Shown one piece after another: positions 15,321-23,326 of a stretch of 23,326 bases of DNA (position 1 is its first letter; each line of letters begins with the position of its first letter). The stretch comes from an uncultured Hungatella sp. (lineage in GTDB: Bacteria; Bacillota; Clostridia; Lachnospirales; Lachnospiraceae), in the NCBI GenBank assembly GCA_910588505.1, contig CAJUPQ010000055.1:1-23326 (forward strand), written 5' to 3'. The position numbers and the translations under genes were made by a program. The notes under the pieces were generated by a model that was not told the origin of the DNA, made no database searches, and was given only the letters and a program-made list of their open reading frames with translations.

Positions 15321-15834
15321 ATGGAAAAGGAAAACAAGGGATCAAAGAAGAAGGTGATTATCGCGATTGCGGTAATCCTGCTGCTGGCAGTCATCGGGGT
15401 CATGGGAGCAGTGATCTATAAGCTGATGAACAAGAAGGAAGCGCCGAGAGAGAGCGGTTTCCGCCGGGTTAGTGGTGGATGGAAGCGAGATCGACCAGAA
15501 GGCGGCGGACGCAAGGTTTACGACGGATATGAATATGATCTGGACGTTTCCGTCTGGCAGCAGGATTTCTAATAATGCCGTTATTGGCAATTCGGACAGT
15601 AACAAATATGAATGCTATTTTGAGGTGTATTTGAATGATGAAGAACAGACCATGCTGTACAGTTCTCCGGTTCTTCCGGTAGGAAAAAGGCTTGATATAC
15701 TCAGGCTTGATAAGACTTTGAAGGATGGAACCTATGAAGCAACCTGTACATACCATCTTTTAGATGACGAGGATCCCGAAAGAGAATTGGGAACCGTATC
15801 TTTTGGTGTAACCTTGATGGTTATGGATGAATAG
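15321..15834 (+). pseudogene. Membrane-anchored surface protein, split by a frameshift in a GA repeat
   Basis: The ATG at 15321 (MEKENKGSKKK, with GAGGTGG upstream) opens a frame with a lysine-rich start and one membrane helix (VIIAIAVILLLAVIGVMG). After KEAPRE the frame degenerates and stops at 15572. The adjacent frame, open from before 15445 and ending at 15834, encodes the expected extracellular domain: DMNMIWTFPSG, KYECYFEVYLNDEEQ, SSPVLPVGKRL and DGTYEATCTYHLLDDED. The frames join at GAGAGAGAG (15446-15454); adding one GA unit would give one protein of about 171 residues. I know intact relatives with a TMNTTWTFPDG-like motif in this group. It may be a mutation, a sequencing error, or slippage-controlled on/off expression. 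An independent start at GTG 15472 has no ribosome site. Confidence 0.72.
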
Positions 15835-15946
15835 AGAAACAGGATGGATATATGTGTCTGGGAGAGCAGAGATGGTAGATTCTGTCGTTTTTCTGGACTG
15901 TATATAAATAAAACTTATCAATATCACAATTTTAGGAGGTATCATT

Positions 15947-17029
15947 ATGAAGTTACAATTCAAAAAGGCTGTTGCGGCTACATTGGTAATGTCTATGTGT
16001 CTGCCAGCTACAGTAATGGCGGCTGCCCCTGTGGCTACGGGAGATTCTGCGTCAAACGGCAGTTTCGAGACGTCCTTTGATGTGTATTCCCCAACACTTC
16101 ATATCAGCGTCCCGTTGAAAGCGGATGTGCGCGTAAATCCTATGGCGGATGCCACCAAGACGGATGTTAACAAGTTTACTGTGGCTTCCAACAGTCTGGA
16201 CATCATTAACGGGTCTGTAGATACGACAAACAACATACCTATTCCGGTAAATGTTACAGTCAGCGCAACGATCACGAAGCAGGCAGAAGGTGTTATGACT
16301 GAGTACAATACATTTACTCCAGACACTACTTCCACCAGGAAGAGGATTAACCTGAACCTTACAGAGGCAGGCACTGCAGCTGGTTTGGATCTGGCAAGCA
16401 GAGCAGCTTCCAGTGTAGACGCTAAGCTGCTGGACCTGTCCTCAGTTCCTGTTGATACAGCTGCAGATTATAGCTCTGGTACAAATAAAACAGCCGTTAC
16501 GCTTTATGGTTCTTTACTTTCTGTAGATATTGGCGCTCCTACCGCTGCCGGAACCGACTTTACTAATCCTACAGATTTGACGCCAACTGTTGGATCTTTT
16601 GCGATAACCGGAGAGGCGAATACTAACGCAGACTGGAAGAAAGACGATGTTGAAGTTGCTATTACATATAATATTAAGGCAAGCAAGGCATTGGCGATTA
16701 CAACACCGGCGATCGCAACGGCTCCCTCAGGAACAGGATTTGCTGCTGACGTGACATTTACTGTTCCGAATGTGGGTGAGGCGACTGTCTTAGCAATAGC
16801 CATCCATAACAATGGAGAGAAGATGTATGGAGATTATATGTTGGAAGACTGTGAGATTGAGTATGTAGCCAATGCAGGCGCAACTGACGCTGAGATTACA
16901 ATCCCGCAAAATCACCCGACATTGGTATTCCTGGCAGATGAGGCAAATGGCTGCAAAGGAAAGGCACAGGATCTGATCATTGGATTATCTGACGGACGTA
17001 GAGTTGTGTCAACATTAACTGTAAACTAA
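15947..17029 (+). CDS. Secreted surface protein, Ala/Thr-rich
   Basis: 360 residues. A clear signal peptide (MKLQFKKAVAATLVMSMCL) ends at about VMA-AAPVA. The mature part is rich in A, T, D, V and S and beta-strand-like, with almost no aromatic residues early on. It lacks an LPXTG motif, a C-terminal membrane helix and obvious internal repeats. The end (PTLVFLADEANGCKGKAQDLIIGLSDGRRV) could be a compact domain. TTAGGAGGT seven bases before the ATG gives a strong start, suggesting high expression. Codon use is more A+T-rich than in glgX or topB. A terminator-like hairpin follows, so it may be made in excess over later genes. I infer a major surface or filament component; no named family is recognised. 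Confidence 0.8.
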   Translation: MKLQFKKAVAATLVMSMCLPATVMAAAPVATGDSASNGSFETSFDVYSPTLHISVPLKADVRVNPMADATKTDVNKFTVASNSLDIINGSVDTTNNIPIPVNVTVSATITKQAEGVMTEYNTFTPDTTSTRKRINLNLTEAGTAAGLDLASRAASSVDAKLLDLSSVPVDTAADYSSGTNKTAVTLYGSLLSVDIGAPTAAGTDFTNPTDLTPTVGSFAITGEANTNADWKKDDVEVAITYNIKASKALAITTPAIATAPSGTGFAADVTFTVPNVGEATVLAIAIHNNGEKMYGDYMLEDCEIEYVANAGATDAEITIPQNHPTLVFLADEANGCKGKAQDLIIGLSDGRRVVSTLTVN

Positions 17030-17081
17030 TCGAATACGGAACTGTTTACACAAAAAAGGTATTTCTACCGTACCTGTTTTG

Positions 17082-17113
17082 CCAACTCACCCTTATGGGT
17101 GAGTTGGATTTTA
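17082..17113 (+). terminator. Terminator or attenuator after the surface protein gene
   Basis: CCAACTCACCC (17082-17092) pairs perfectly with GGGTGAGTTGG (17097-17107) around TTAT, followed by ATTTTAAT. The tail is only moderately T-rich, so partial read-through to the genes at 17148 onward is likely. A smaller AGGTA/TACCT hairpin lies just before it (17057-17075). Confidence 0.7.
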
Positions 17114-17147
17114 ATCAATCCGTTATTTGCAAATGGAGGATTGGACC

Positions 17148-18281
17148 ATGAGAAAGAAGATCGCGATTGTCTTAGCTGTTATAATGGTGAGCTGCCATAT
17201 GAATGTGTTGGCAGAGAACGATACGGTAAATAATAATGCTGCGGAAGAGACTTCGATAGTGTCTGCAGAAACAAATGAGGCGTATGAAGAGAGTGCCGCC
17301 GTGTGGTCGGAGGAAGAAACTGAACAGGATATAACGGAATCTGCTGAGGAGAGTGAATCAGAGTCTGAGGCGGAACAATCATCTGAAATAAGGGAAGAGA
17401 CGTCAGACGGAGATGGAACAATAGCGGGCAGCGAGACAGCATCAGAAGAGGAATCGACAGAGAGCGTATCTGGGCAGGATACTTTGGCAGTAGCACAAGA
17501 GAGTGGGGAGGAAAGCACAAAAGCGTTGCCGGAATCAAACATCGCAGAAACGGTACAAGAAGAGGAATTAAGTGTCGATCGATCTATGTGGGAAGAAGAT
17601 ACCATATTTAAGGTTTTGATTCCTGCCAGTACCCGGGCATTTTTAGATCCGGATGATTTGAGCGGCAGGGGACAAATTTTTTCGGACAGATATGAAGTGG
17701 AAAATTATGGAAATACGGATGTTGCCATTAAAATAAAAAATATCGAGATTCATTGCGAGTCAGAGACCGGAGTATCGGAGGAGAGCGCAGTGGAGAGACT
17801 GAATGTGGACATGGTGTGGGAGAGTGAACATGACCAGAGAATTCTTCATGTGGCAGAAGGCGCATATGATGAGTATGTCATATGGCTGGAGGCAGCTGTG
17901 TATGAAGGGGATGAGGGGAACGAGAAGCTTGGTCAGGAGAGCATTGGCCGGTTCTATTTTACCGGAACCGTGGATTCAGATCCAGGGATAGATTGGGAGG
18001 CTCATGAGATCACAGTAGTTTTCAGCTATGAGATCGTAAATCCGGCTAATGTAGAGATCCATGACGAACAGCAGGAAGAGACACAGTACACTGTTGATCC
18101 GGTCGCAGTTCAGGATACACAACCAGAATATCCAGACTCAGACATGGGTACATCTGATACGATAGATCAGGAGACGGTTGGGGAATTAGAAAGCAGTGCG
18201 CCGCAAGAACCTATTTTAAAAGAAAGTGAGACAGAGACTGTTGAGGAGACCGAAAGCAGTGGTGATCTGTTGTCAGGCTGA
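17148..18281 (+). CDS. Secreted acidic surface protein with a disordered Glu/Ser region and a beta domain
   Basis: 377 residues from the ATG at 17148 (GGAGG seven to eight bases upstream; a TTG at 17127 in the same frame lies before the ribosome site and is rejected). Signal peptide MRKKIAIVLAVIMVSCHMNV ends near VLAEN. Residues about 20-140 are an E/S/T-rich, probably disordered stretch. A folded beta-type domain of about 170 residues follows: FKVLIPASTRAFLDPDDLSGRGQ, then DRYEVENYGNTDVAIKI and RFYFTGTVDSDP. An acidic tail follows. The folded part resembles WxL-like or pilin-associated domains with an IPxxxxxxxDP strand. I infer that it partners the 15947 protein at the cell surface. No sortase motif or C-terminal anchor is visible. 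Confidence 0.8.
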   Translation: MRKKIAIVLAVIMVSCHMNVLAENDTVNNNAAEETSIVSAETNEAYEESAAVWSEEETEQDITESAEESESESEAEQSSEIREETSDGDGTIAGSETASEEESTESVSGQDTLAVAQESGEESTKALPESNIAETVQEEELSVDRSMWEEDTIFKVLIPASTRAFLDPDDLSGRGQIFSDRYEVENYGNTDVAIKIKNIEIHCESETGVSEESAVERLNVDMVWESEHDQRILHVAEGAYDEYVIWLEAAVYEGDEGNEKLGQESIGRFYFTGTVDSDPGIDWEAHEITVVFSYEIVNPANVEIHDEQQEETQYTVDPVAVQDTQPEYPDSDMGTSDTIDQETVGELESSAPQEPILKESETETVEETESSGDLLSG

Positions 18282-18293
18282 GAGGGAGAGGGC

Positions 18294-19334
18294 ATGAGAA
18301 AAAGGAAAAAGAGTCAGGCGGCAGATTTTCTGAATCTTTTGGAGCAGGCTCATATTCAGATAAATAGGGATATTGATTCGAAAAGGCTGGATGGTGCTAT
18401 GGAACTTCTGGCACAGTGCCAGGAAGGCGCAATGGAATTAGGTAATATGATAGAAGGTGAAGAAGGGGAAGGATGTGTGGTCATTCCCCTTTTGCAGTCC
18501 TACTGTGAAACAGTCTATGAAATCTATGAACAACTGCGCCAAGACCAGCATACCAGCGGAAAGAATGCATACAAACATCTTAGAAAATCTCTGTTAAAGA
18601 TTGAAAACAGTGTTAAGAACGATATTAAGGTACGTCTGGAAATTGCTTTTTTCCCTTATAAGGCGTCAATGTGGGACAGCATGGAGAGTGTGTGGATAGC
18701 AGCAGACGCAGATCCTGGTTGCGATCCTTATGTTGTTCCGATTCCATACTATGAGCGCAGAGCGGACAGAAGTTTTGGGAAGCCCTATGGACATGAGTGT
18801 CTGGATTATCCATACAATGTAGTGGCATTTGATAAGAATCTGGTGTTTATCTCTCCATATTGGGGAAATATGTTTCTCTGTCTTGATAAGGATACAGGGG
18901 AGATGAGAGAGTGGAAACCGCCATTTGAGACATCCAGGGAGGGAAAAGACGGATACTATATTTCCGAGTCGCCGGGATATTTTGTGTACCGGCCTGACAG
19001 CCTGGAGCGTGGGATCTATCTGTTTTATTCTCAGACGGACAGCAGGCTATATGAAGTAAATTTAAGAGATGATTGGTATCAGGAGATTAAAGTATCGTTT
19101 TCGTTAGATGAGCTGAAAGCGCAGGAACCGGGTTTTAGGGAAATTTCAGAGTGGCTTCCCTATGGCTGCCAGGAAAACTGTGTTAACACGCTGAGAAGAT
19201 TTTTGGACGGCGACATAATGGGGGATGCCTTTGACAGAGCGAGACAGCTTAGGGCATACAAAGAGGTGACAGCCAACTGTGACGGAACCAGCGGAGAAAA
19301 AATACACCGATTTTTGACCGCGAAAAGGAGTTAA
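18294..19334 (+). CDS. Helical domain joined to a propeller-like C-terminus; possibly an internally deleted surface-polymer protein
   Basis: 346 residues, starting 12 bp after the previous gene behind GGGAGAGG. Residues 1-105 are paralogous to the 14962 protein. Residues about 112-165 (IAFFPYKASMWDSMESVW, ADADPGCDPYVVPIPYY) match the opening of CDP-glycerol glycerophosphotransferase-like proteins I know from Lachnospiraceae. Those normally continue for hundreds of residues. Here the sequence switches near residue 170 (DYPYNVVAFDKN) to beta-propeller-like strands and a C-terminal motif (RFLDGDIMGDAFDRARQLRA, ANCDGTSGEKIH). The join suggests an in-frame internal deletion fusing both ends of a longer protein, or of two neighbours. 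Whether the product is active is unclear. Confidence 0.7.
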   Translation: MRKRKKSQAADFLNLLEQAHIQINRDIDSKRLDGAMELLAQCQEGAMELGNMIEGEEGEGCVVIPLLQSYCETVYEIYEQLRQDQHTSGKNAYKHLRKSLLKIENSVKNDIKVRLEIAFFPYKASMWDSMESVWIAADADPGCDPYVVPIPYYERRADRSFGKPYGHECLDYPYNVVAFDKNLVFISPYWGNMFLCLDKDTGEMREWKPPFETSREGKDGYYISESPGYFVYRPDSLERGIYLFYSQTDSRLYEVNLRDDWYQEIKVSFSLDELKAQEPGFREISEWLPYGCQENCVNTLRRFLDGDIMGDAFDRARQLRAYKEVTANCDGTSGEKIHRFLTAKRS

Positions 19335-19361
19335 GAACATGATCCGCAGGAGGGAAGAGAT

Positions 19362-20729
19362 GTGGTAAGGGTAATTACATATGGAACCTTTGATCTTTTT
19401 CATGAGGGGCATTACCGGCTGCTGGAGAGGGCAAAAGCATTGGGAGACTACCTGATCGTAGGAGTGACGACAGATGCCTATGACAAGACGAGAGGAAAGC
19501 TGAATGTGATCGATCCTCTGCCAGCGAGGATCGAGAATGTGAAAAAGACCGGGTTTGCGGATGAAGTCATTATAGAGGAGGCGGCAGGGCAGAAATTTAA
19601 TGACATCAAGAAATTTCATATAGATATCTTTACCGTTGGATCAGACTGGGTGGGGTGTTTTGATTATCTGAAGGATTACTGTCAGGTGATCTATTTAGAA
19701 CGCACGAAGAATATTTCAAGTACCATGCTGCGGGAGCAAAATAGTCCGATTCAGAGGGTGGGGATCATAGGCACCGGGAGGATCGCTCATCGTTTTATAC
19801 CGGAAGCAAAACTGGTCAGCGGAATTACGACCCAGGGCGTTTATAATCCCCATAAAGAGAGTACAGAAAGGTTTGCGCGCAAATGGGAGATTAATGGATA
19901 CACGGATCTGGAGAAATTTTATGAGTCTATTGACAGCGCTTATATTGCGTCACCTCATGAAACTCATTACAGCTATATAAAATCGGCCCTGGAGCATGGG
20001 AAGCATGTGCTGTGTGAAAAGCCCATGGTTCTTAAAAGATCCCAGGCAGAAGAATTATTTTCCTACGCAAGAGAACACGGGTTGGTTTTGTTTGAGGGGA
20101 TCAAGACTGCATACTGCCCAGGCTTTGGGAAGCTTTTGGGGATTGCCTGTAGCGGCTCTATTGGAAGCATCCGAAATGTGGAAGCATGTTTTACAAAATT
20201 GGAGAGTAAAAACAGCCGGGAGATGACGGATTTGACTTATGGGGGAAGCTTTACGGAACTGGGAAGCTATGTGCTGCTCCCCATATTGAAGCTTTTTGGA
20301 GAGAATTTTGAGACGATTAATTTTGAATATATAGAGGGGGAAAACGGGCTGGACCTGTTTACAAAAGCCTCTGTCCGGTATGAGACAGGCATGGCTGCGG
20401 CTACTTGCGGACTGGGAGTGAAATCAGAGGGACGGTTGCTGATCGCCGGGACAAAGGGGTATATCGTTGTGGAAGCGCCCTGGTGGAAAACCAGATATTT
20501 TGAGGTTCATTATGAGAACCCTGAAGAGGTGGAAAAGTATTCAGAACGTTTTTTAGGGGACGGGCTGAGGTATGAGATCAGTGATTTTCTCACTATGATC
20601 AACGGGACAGGGAAAAGCGGAATTAAGCTGACGCGGCGGGAGTCTATCGTCCTGGCTGATGTGATGGAGCGCTTTTTGCGAACCTGCAGACGGACTAGAG
20701 AAGGAGCTTCGGAAAGGAGTTCACATTAA
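19362..20729 (+). CDS. Cytidylyltransferase fused to a Gfo/Idh/MocA oxidoreductase
   Basis: 455 residues. Residues 1-125 are a TagD-type nucleotidyltransferase: GTFDLFHEGH with H14-x-G-H17, then RTKNISST (114-121), the CTP-site signature. Residues 132-455 are an NAD(P)-dependent Gfo/Idh/MocA oxidoreductase: GIIGTGRIA (134-142), C-EKP (219-221) and GGSFTELGSY. The start is GTG 19362, supported by AGGAGGGA six bases upstream; the ATG at 19360 leads directly to a stop. A reductase joined to a cytidylyltransferase is analogous to enzymes that make CDP-ribitol, so the product is predicted to be a CDP-alditol or similar donor for a teichoic-acid-like polymer. It ends 2 bp before the next gene: tight coupling. 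Confidence 0.9.
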   Translation: MVRVITYGTFDLFHEGHYRLLERAKALGDYLIVGVTTDAYDKTRGKLNVIDPLPARIENVKKTGFADEVIIEEAAGQKFNDIKKFHIDIFTVGSDWVGCFDYLKDYCQVIYLERTKNISSTMLREQNSPIQRVGIIGTGRIAHRFIPEAKLVSGITTQGVYNPHKESTERFARKWEINGYTDLEKFYESIDSAYIASPHETHYSYIKSALEHGKHVLCEKPMVLKRSQAEELFSYAREHGLVLFEGIKTAYCPGFGKLLGIACSGSIGSIRNVEACFTKLESKNSREMTDLTYGGSFTELGSYVLLPILKLFGENFETINFEYIEGENGLDLFTKASVRYETGMAAATCGLGVKSEGRLLIAGTKGYIVVEAPWWKTRYFEVHYENPEEVEKYSERFLGDGLRYEISDFLTMINGTGKSGIKLTRRESIVLADVMERFLRTCRRTREGASERSSH

Positions 20730-20731
20730 TT

Positions 20732-23326
20732 ATGAACTATAATACTCACATAAGAAATGCAATAGAAACTCAGCTGACAGCGGGAAAAAGAGATTTTATC
20801 CTGTTCCCCTTCGGAGAATGGGGGATGTTGACAAAAAGGATTTTGAATGAGGTCTATGGGATCCAGGAGGTATGTCTTATTGATAATCACTTAGCGAGAT
20901 TCAACCCAAACATTAAAGAATTGTCCTGCTTAAGGGAAGAAGCGTATAAATCCTGTACCATATTGATAACCAGCGATAATGAAGATATTTATGAAGAATT
21001 GAGAAATAGTGTAAGAGCGTATGCTGACAAGAGCCGGATCGTGGATATCTTTGAGAGACAATTTGACAGAACCAGATTTATGCGGCCAAAGCATATTACC
21101 AAGGTTCAAGAACTGCCTAAAGCACTGATCCAATGGTATAAATTCCGTAAGGGGGCCAAAGCCTTATTTGTTGTTGGCGGACAGGAATGTTTTGAGGTAC
21201 TGCCGGAAGCTATGGCCCAGTGGGATGTGAGCGTTGACTGCCGGCGTCTTTCAGAGTTTGAGACAATTGCCGGCGCTTTTGCGGATATCCGGGAAAACTA
21301 TGATTACATCGTCCTTGCCGGGGCTTTGGAACGGAGCAAGTCCCCGGCGGTGTTTCTGAAAACTCTTCACAACTTGCTGAATCCGGGCGGCGTCTTGCTC
21401 ATAGGCGCTGACAACCGACTTGGAATCCGCTATTTCTGTGGGGACCGGGACTTATTTACAGAGAGAAATTTTGACGGCATAGAAGATTACAGGCGGGTGG
21501 GAACGTTGGAGTGGAAGAAGATGGAAGGCCGTGCTTATTCTAAAGCGGAACTGATCCGGATGCTGGAAACAGCAGGATTTACATTTCACAGGTTCTATTC
21601 CATACTGCCGGAGTGGACCAGGCCCCAGATACTATGTGCGGAGGACTGTATCCCCCGGGGGAGACTGAATGAAATGGTGATTCCCCAGTATCACAGCCCG
21701 GATTCTATTTTCCTGGAAGAAGAATGGCTCTATGACACCCTAATTGAGAATAATCTTTTCCACGCCATGGCCAACGGATATCTCATCGAGTGCCCTTTGG
21801 ATGGCTGCTTTTTTGATGCGGATCAGGTGATCACTTCCATAGAAAGTGGAAGGAGAGAGGCATTGGCCACTGTATTCAGGAAAGACGGGAGTATTGAGAA
21901 AAGGGCTCTCTATAAAGAAGGCAGAGAAAAAATCGAGAGGATGTCAGGCTGCGCCGAGGAGCTTAAAGAACATGGGATCAACATGGCAAAGCTTACGGGG
22001 GAGGGAGAATCGCTTATAATGTCCGGAATCAGGGGAGAGAATGCCCTTGAGTATCTTCGGAGACTTCTGTGTGAGGATAAAGTTCGTTTCTTAAATGAGA
22101 TGGATCGTTTTGTGGGGGTAATTGAAAATTCCTCTGAGTGTGTCCCCTATGAGGAGGTGGACTGGGAACACTTTGACCCGGACTGGAACCGGCGCAAAAA
22201 AGACGACCCAGGCAGAGACAAATGGAAAAAGATTGCTTTGGGACATGAAGGAAAGAGGGAGGATTTGGGGGCGATCCTGAAAAGGGGATATATGGATTTG
22301 GTCCCCGGTCATTGCATTTATGCTGATGGAGAATTCGTATTTTATAATCAGGAGCACTGCATAGAGCTTCTCCCTGCCCACGTGATTGCCAGGCGGGCTA
22401 TAGACCAGATTTACTGGGGAACTGTGTGGGAAAAGGCGCTGCTTTCCAAAGAAGAACTGATGGAGCGGTATCATCTGAAAGAGTATGAGAGGCTGTGGGG
22501 ACTTTATATTGGAAGATTTATGGAAAGAATCCAGGGGGAAAAGGAACTTCTGGAATACCACCAGCATTGCCGGCGCGACTGGACCATTGTGAACGCCAAC
22601 CGTTTCCGGATGAATTATTCTGAAAATGAATATGAGAGGGTATTCAAGGATATTTTTAAAGGAACTCAGGGAAGGAAGCTTTATTTGTTCGGGTCGGGGA
22701 TTTTTGCGGAAAAGTTTTTGGAGCAGTTTGGTTCTGATTATGAGATTGAAGGGATTTTAGATAATAATCCTCGAAAGTGGGGAACAAAACTGGAGGGAAT
22801 CGGGATTTCTTCTCCGGAGATTCTTAAGTCCTTGCCAGAAGACTCCTATAAAGTGATGATCTGTATTAAGAACTGTGTTCCTATTATGCAACAGCTAAAA
22901 AATGAGCTGGGAGTTTCTCATTACAGCGTGTATGACTGGCATCAGGAATACCCCAGAAACCTGCCTGCGGAGACTGCGGCTGCCGGGAAAGAAAAGAGGG
23001 AGCCGAAAAAATACCACATCGGGTATATAGCCGGGGTTTTTGACCTTTTCCATATAGGGCATTTGAACCTATTTAAACGGGCAAAGGAACAGTGTGATTA
23101 CTTGATCGTGGGCGTGGTCAGCGATGAGAGTGTGATGGAGAATAAAAAGACCATGCCCTGTATGCCATTTGAAGAGCGGATTGAGTTGGTGCGATCCTGC
23201 CGGTATGTGGACGAGGCGGTGGGGCTTCCCACCTACAACGGGGACACGGATGAGGCGTACCGCAGATATCAGTTTGATGTGCAGTTTTCCGGAAGCGATT
23301 ACGCAAATGATCCAGAGTGGCTGGCG
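20732..23326 (+). CDS. Very large multidomain surface-polymer protein (methyltransferase, Rossmann, cytidylyltransferase), 3' end beyond window
   Basis: The frame is open for 865 codons from the ATG at 20732 (AAAGGAG 12 bases upstream) to the window end with no stop. Domains by eye: (1) residues 14-85, a Rossmann-like unit (FILFPFGEWGMLTKRIL, CLIDN); (2) about 140-305, a SAM-methyltransferase-like fold (ALFVVGGQECFEVL, YDYIVLAGALE, LLNPGGVLLIGADN); (3) about 330-640, a long region of unknown function with RREALATVF and DLVPGHCIYADGEFVFYNQ; (4) about 649-745, a Rossmann unit (LYLFGSG, DNNPRKWGT) related to the end of the 11387 protein; (5) from 763, a second cytidylyltransferase (GVFDLFHIGH, H774 and H777; FSGSDY). 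It probably activates and modifies a polyol or sugar for a surface polymer or glycan. Confidence 0.85.
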   Translation, partial: MNYNTHIRNAIETQLTAGKRDFILFPFGEWGMLTKRILNEVYGIQEVCLIDNHLARFNPNIKELSCLREEAYKSCTILITSDNEDIYEELRNSVRAYADKSRIVDIFERQFDRTRFMRPKHITKVQELPKALIQWYKFRKGAKALFVVGGQECFEVLPEAMAQWDVSVDCRRLSEFETIAGAFADIRENYDYIVLAGALERSKSPAVFLKTLHNLLNPGGVLLIGADNRLGIRYFCGDRDLFTERNFDGIEDYRRVGTLEWKKMEGRAYSKAELIRMLETAGFTFHRFYSILPEWTRPQILCAEDCIPRGRLNEMVIPQYHSPDSIFLEEEWLYDTLIENNLFHAMANGYLIECPLDGCFFDADQVITSIESGRREALATVFRKDGSIEKRALYKEGREKIERMSGCAEELKEHGINMAKLTGEGESLIMSGIRGENALEYLRRLLCEDKVRFLNEMDRFVGVIENSSECVPYEEVDWEHFDPDWNRRKKDDPGRDKWKKIALGHEGKREDLGAILKRGYMDLVPGHCIYADGEFVFYNQEHCIELLPAHVIARRAIDQIYWGTVWEKALLSKEELMERYHLKEYERLWGLYIGRFMERIQGEKELLEYHQHCRRDWTIVNANRFRMNYSENEYERVFKDIFKGTQGRKLYLFGSGIFAEKFLEQFGSDYEIEGILDNNPRKWGTKLEGIGISSPEILKSLPEDSYKVMICIKNCVPIMQQLKNELGVSHYSVYDWHQEYPRNLPAETAAAGKEKREPKKYHIGYIAGVFDLFHIGHLNLFKRAKEQCDYLIVGVVSDESVMENKKTMPCMPFEERIELVRSCRYVDEAVGLPTYNGDTDEAYRRYQFDVQFSGSDYANDPEWLA

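Noticed and set aside
17123..17605. Ser-rich minus-strand frame opposite the acidic surface gene
   Set aside because: It is the mirror of a Glu/Ser-rich coding region, with no start site or ribosome site of its own.

Overview
The window reads as chromosome of a Gram-positive anaerobe of the Lachnospiraceae type (Clostridium cluster XIVa). Reasons are the strong AGGAGG ribosome binding sites, the exclusively rightward gene order, a DUF1540 protein, a topB gene with a C-terminal zinc tail, and several hypothetical families I associate with that group. The assignment rests on protein style, not on a database search.

Layout. Positions 1-980 hold the end of a chemotaxis receptor. Next comes a promoter overlapped by two LexA-like boxes, then a cytoplasmic glycogen debranching enzyme (glgX-like) and a secreted subtilisin-like protease closed by a terminator at 4713-4761. 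Positions 4853-9992 hold a housekeeping-like run: a small conserved hypothetical, DNA topoisomerase III, an unrecognised protein, a dCMP deaminase-like enzyme, a small membrane protein and a two-repeat DUF1540 protein.

From 10146 a new operon encodes two paralogous xylose-isomerase-like TIM-barrel proteins separated by a long RNA-type hairpin. The second has lost most metal ligands and carries an extra C-terminal Rossmann-like domain. A bidirectional terminator ends this unit.

Positions 12692-14910 form the most striking block. A TnpB-like protein keeps its zinc finger but lacks all three RuvC catalytic acids. It is followed by about 420 nt of structured-looking noncoding sequence and a 167-bp inverted repeat. 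The protein resembles the TldR class (TnpB-derived, nuclease-dead, RNA-guided repressors). It lies directly upstream of a surface-protein operon, an arrangement reminiscent of TldRs that sit beside flagellin genes.

The last region (14962-23326) is an accessory cell-surface locus, visibly more A+T-rich in places. It encodes a small helical-domain protein, a membrane-anchored protein broken by a frameshift in a GA repeat, two secreted surface proteins, and a protein joining the same helical domain to a propeller-like C-terminus. A cytidylyltransferase/Gfo-Idh-MocA fusion and a very large multidomain protein (methyltransferase, Rossmann, second cytidylyltransferase) follow; the last is cut by the window edge. 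Together these suggest synthesis of a CDP-activated polyol or modified sugar for a surface polymer or glycoprotein. The Rossmann module shared by the second isomerase-like protein and the large terminal protein ties the two operons together.
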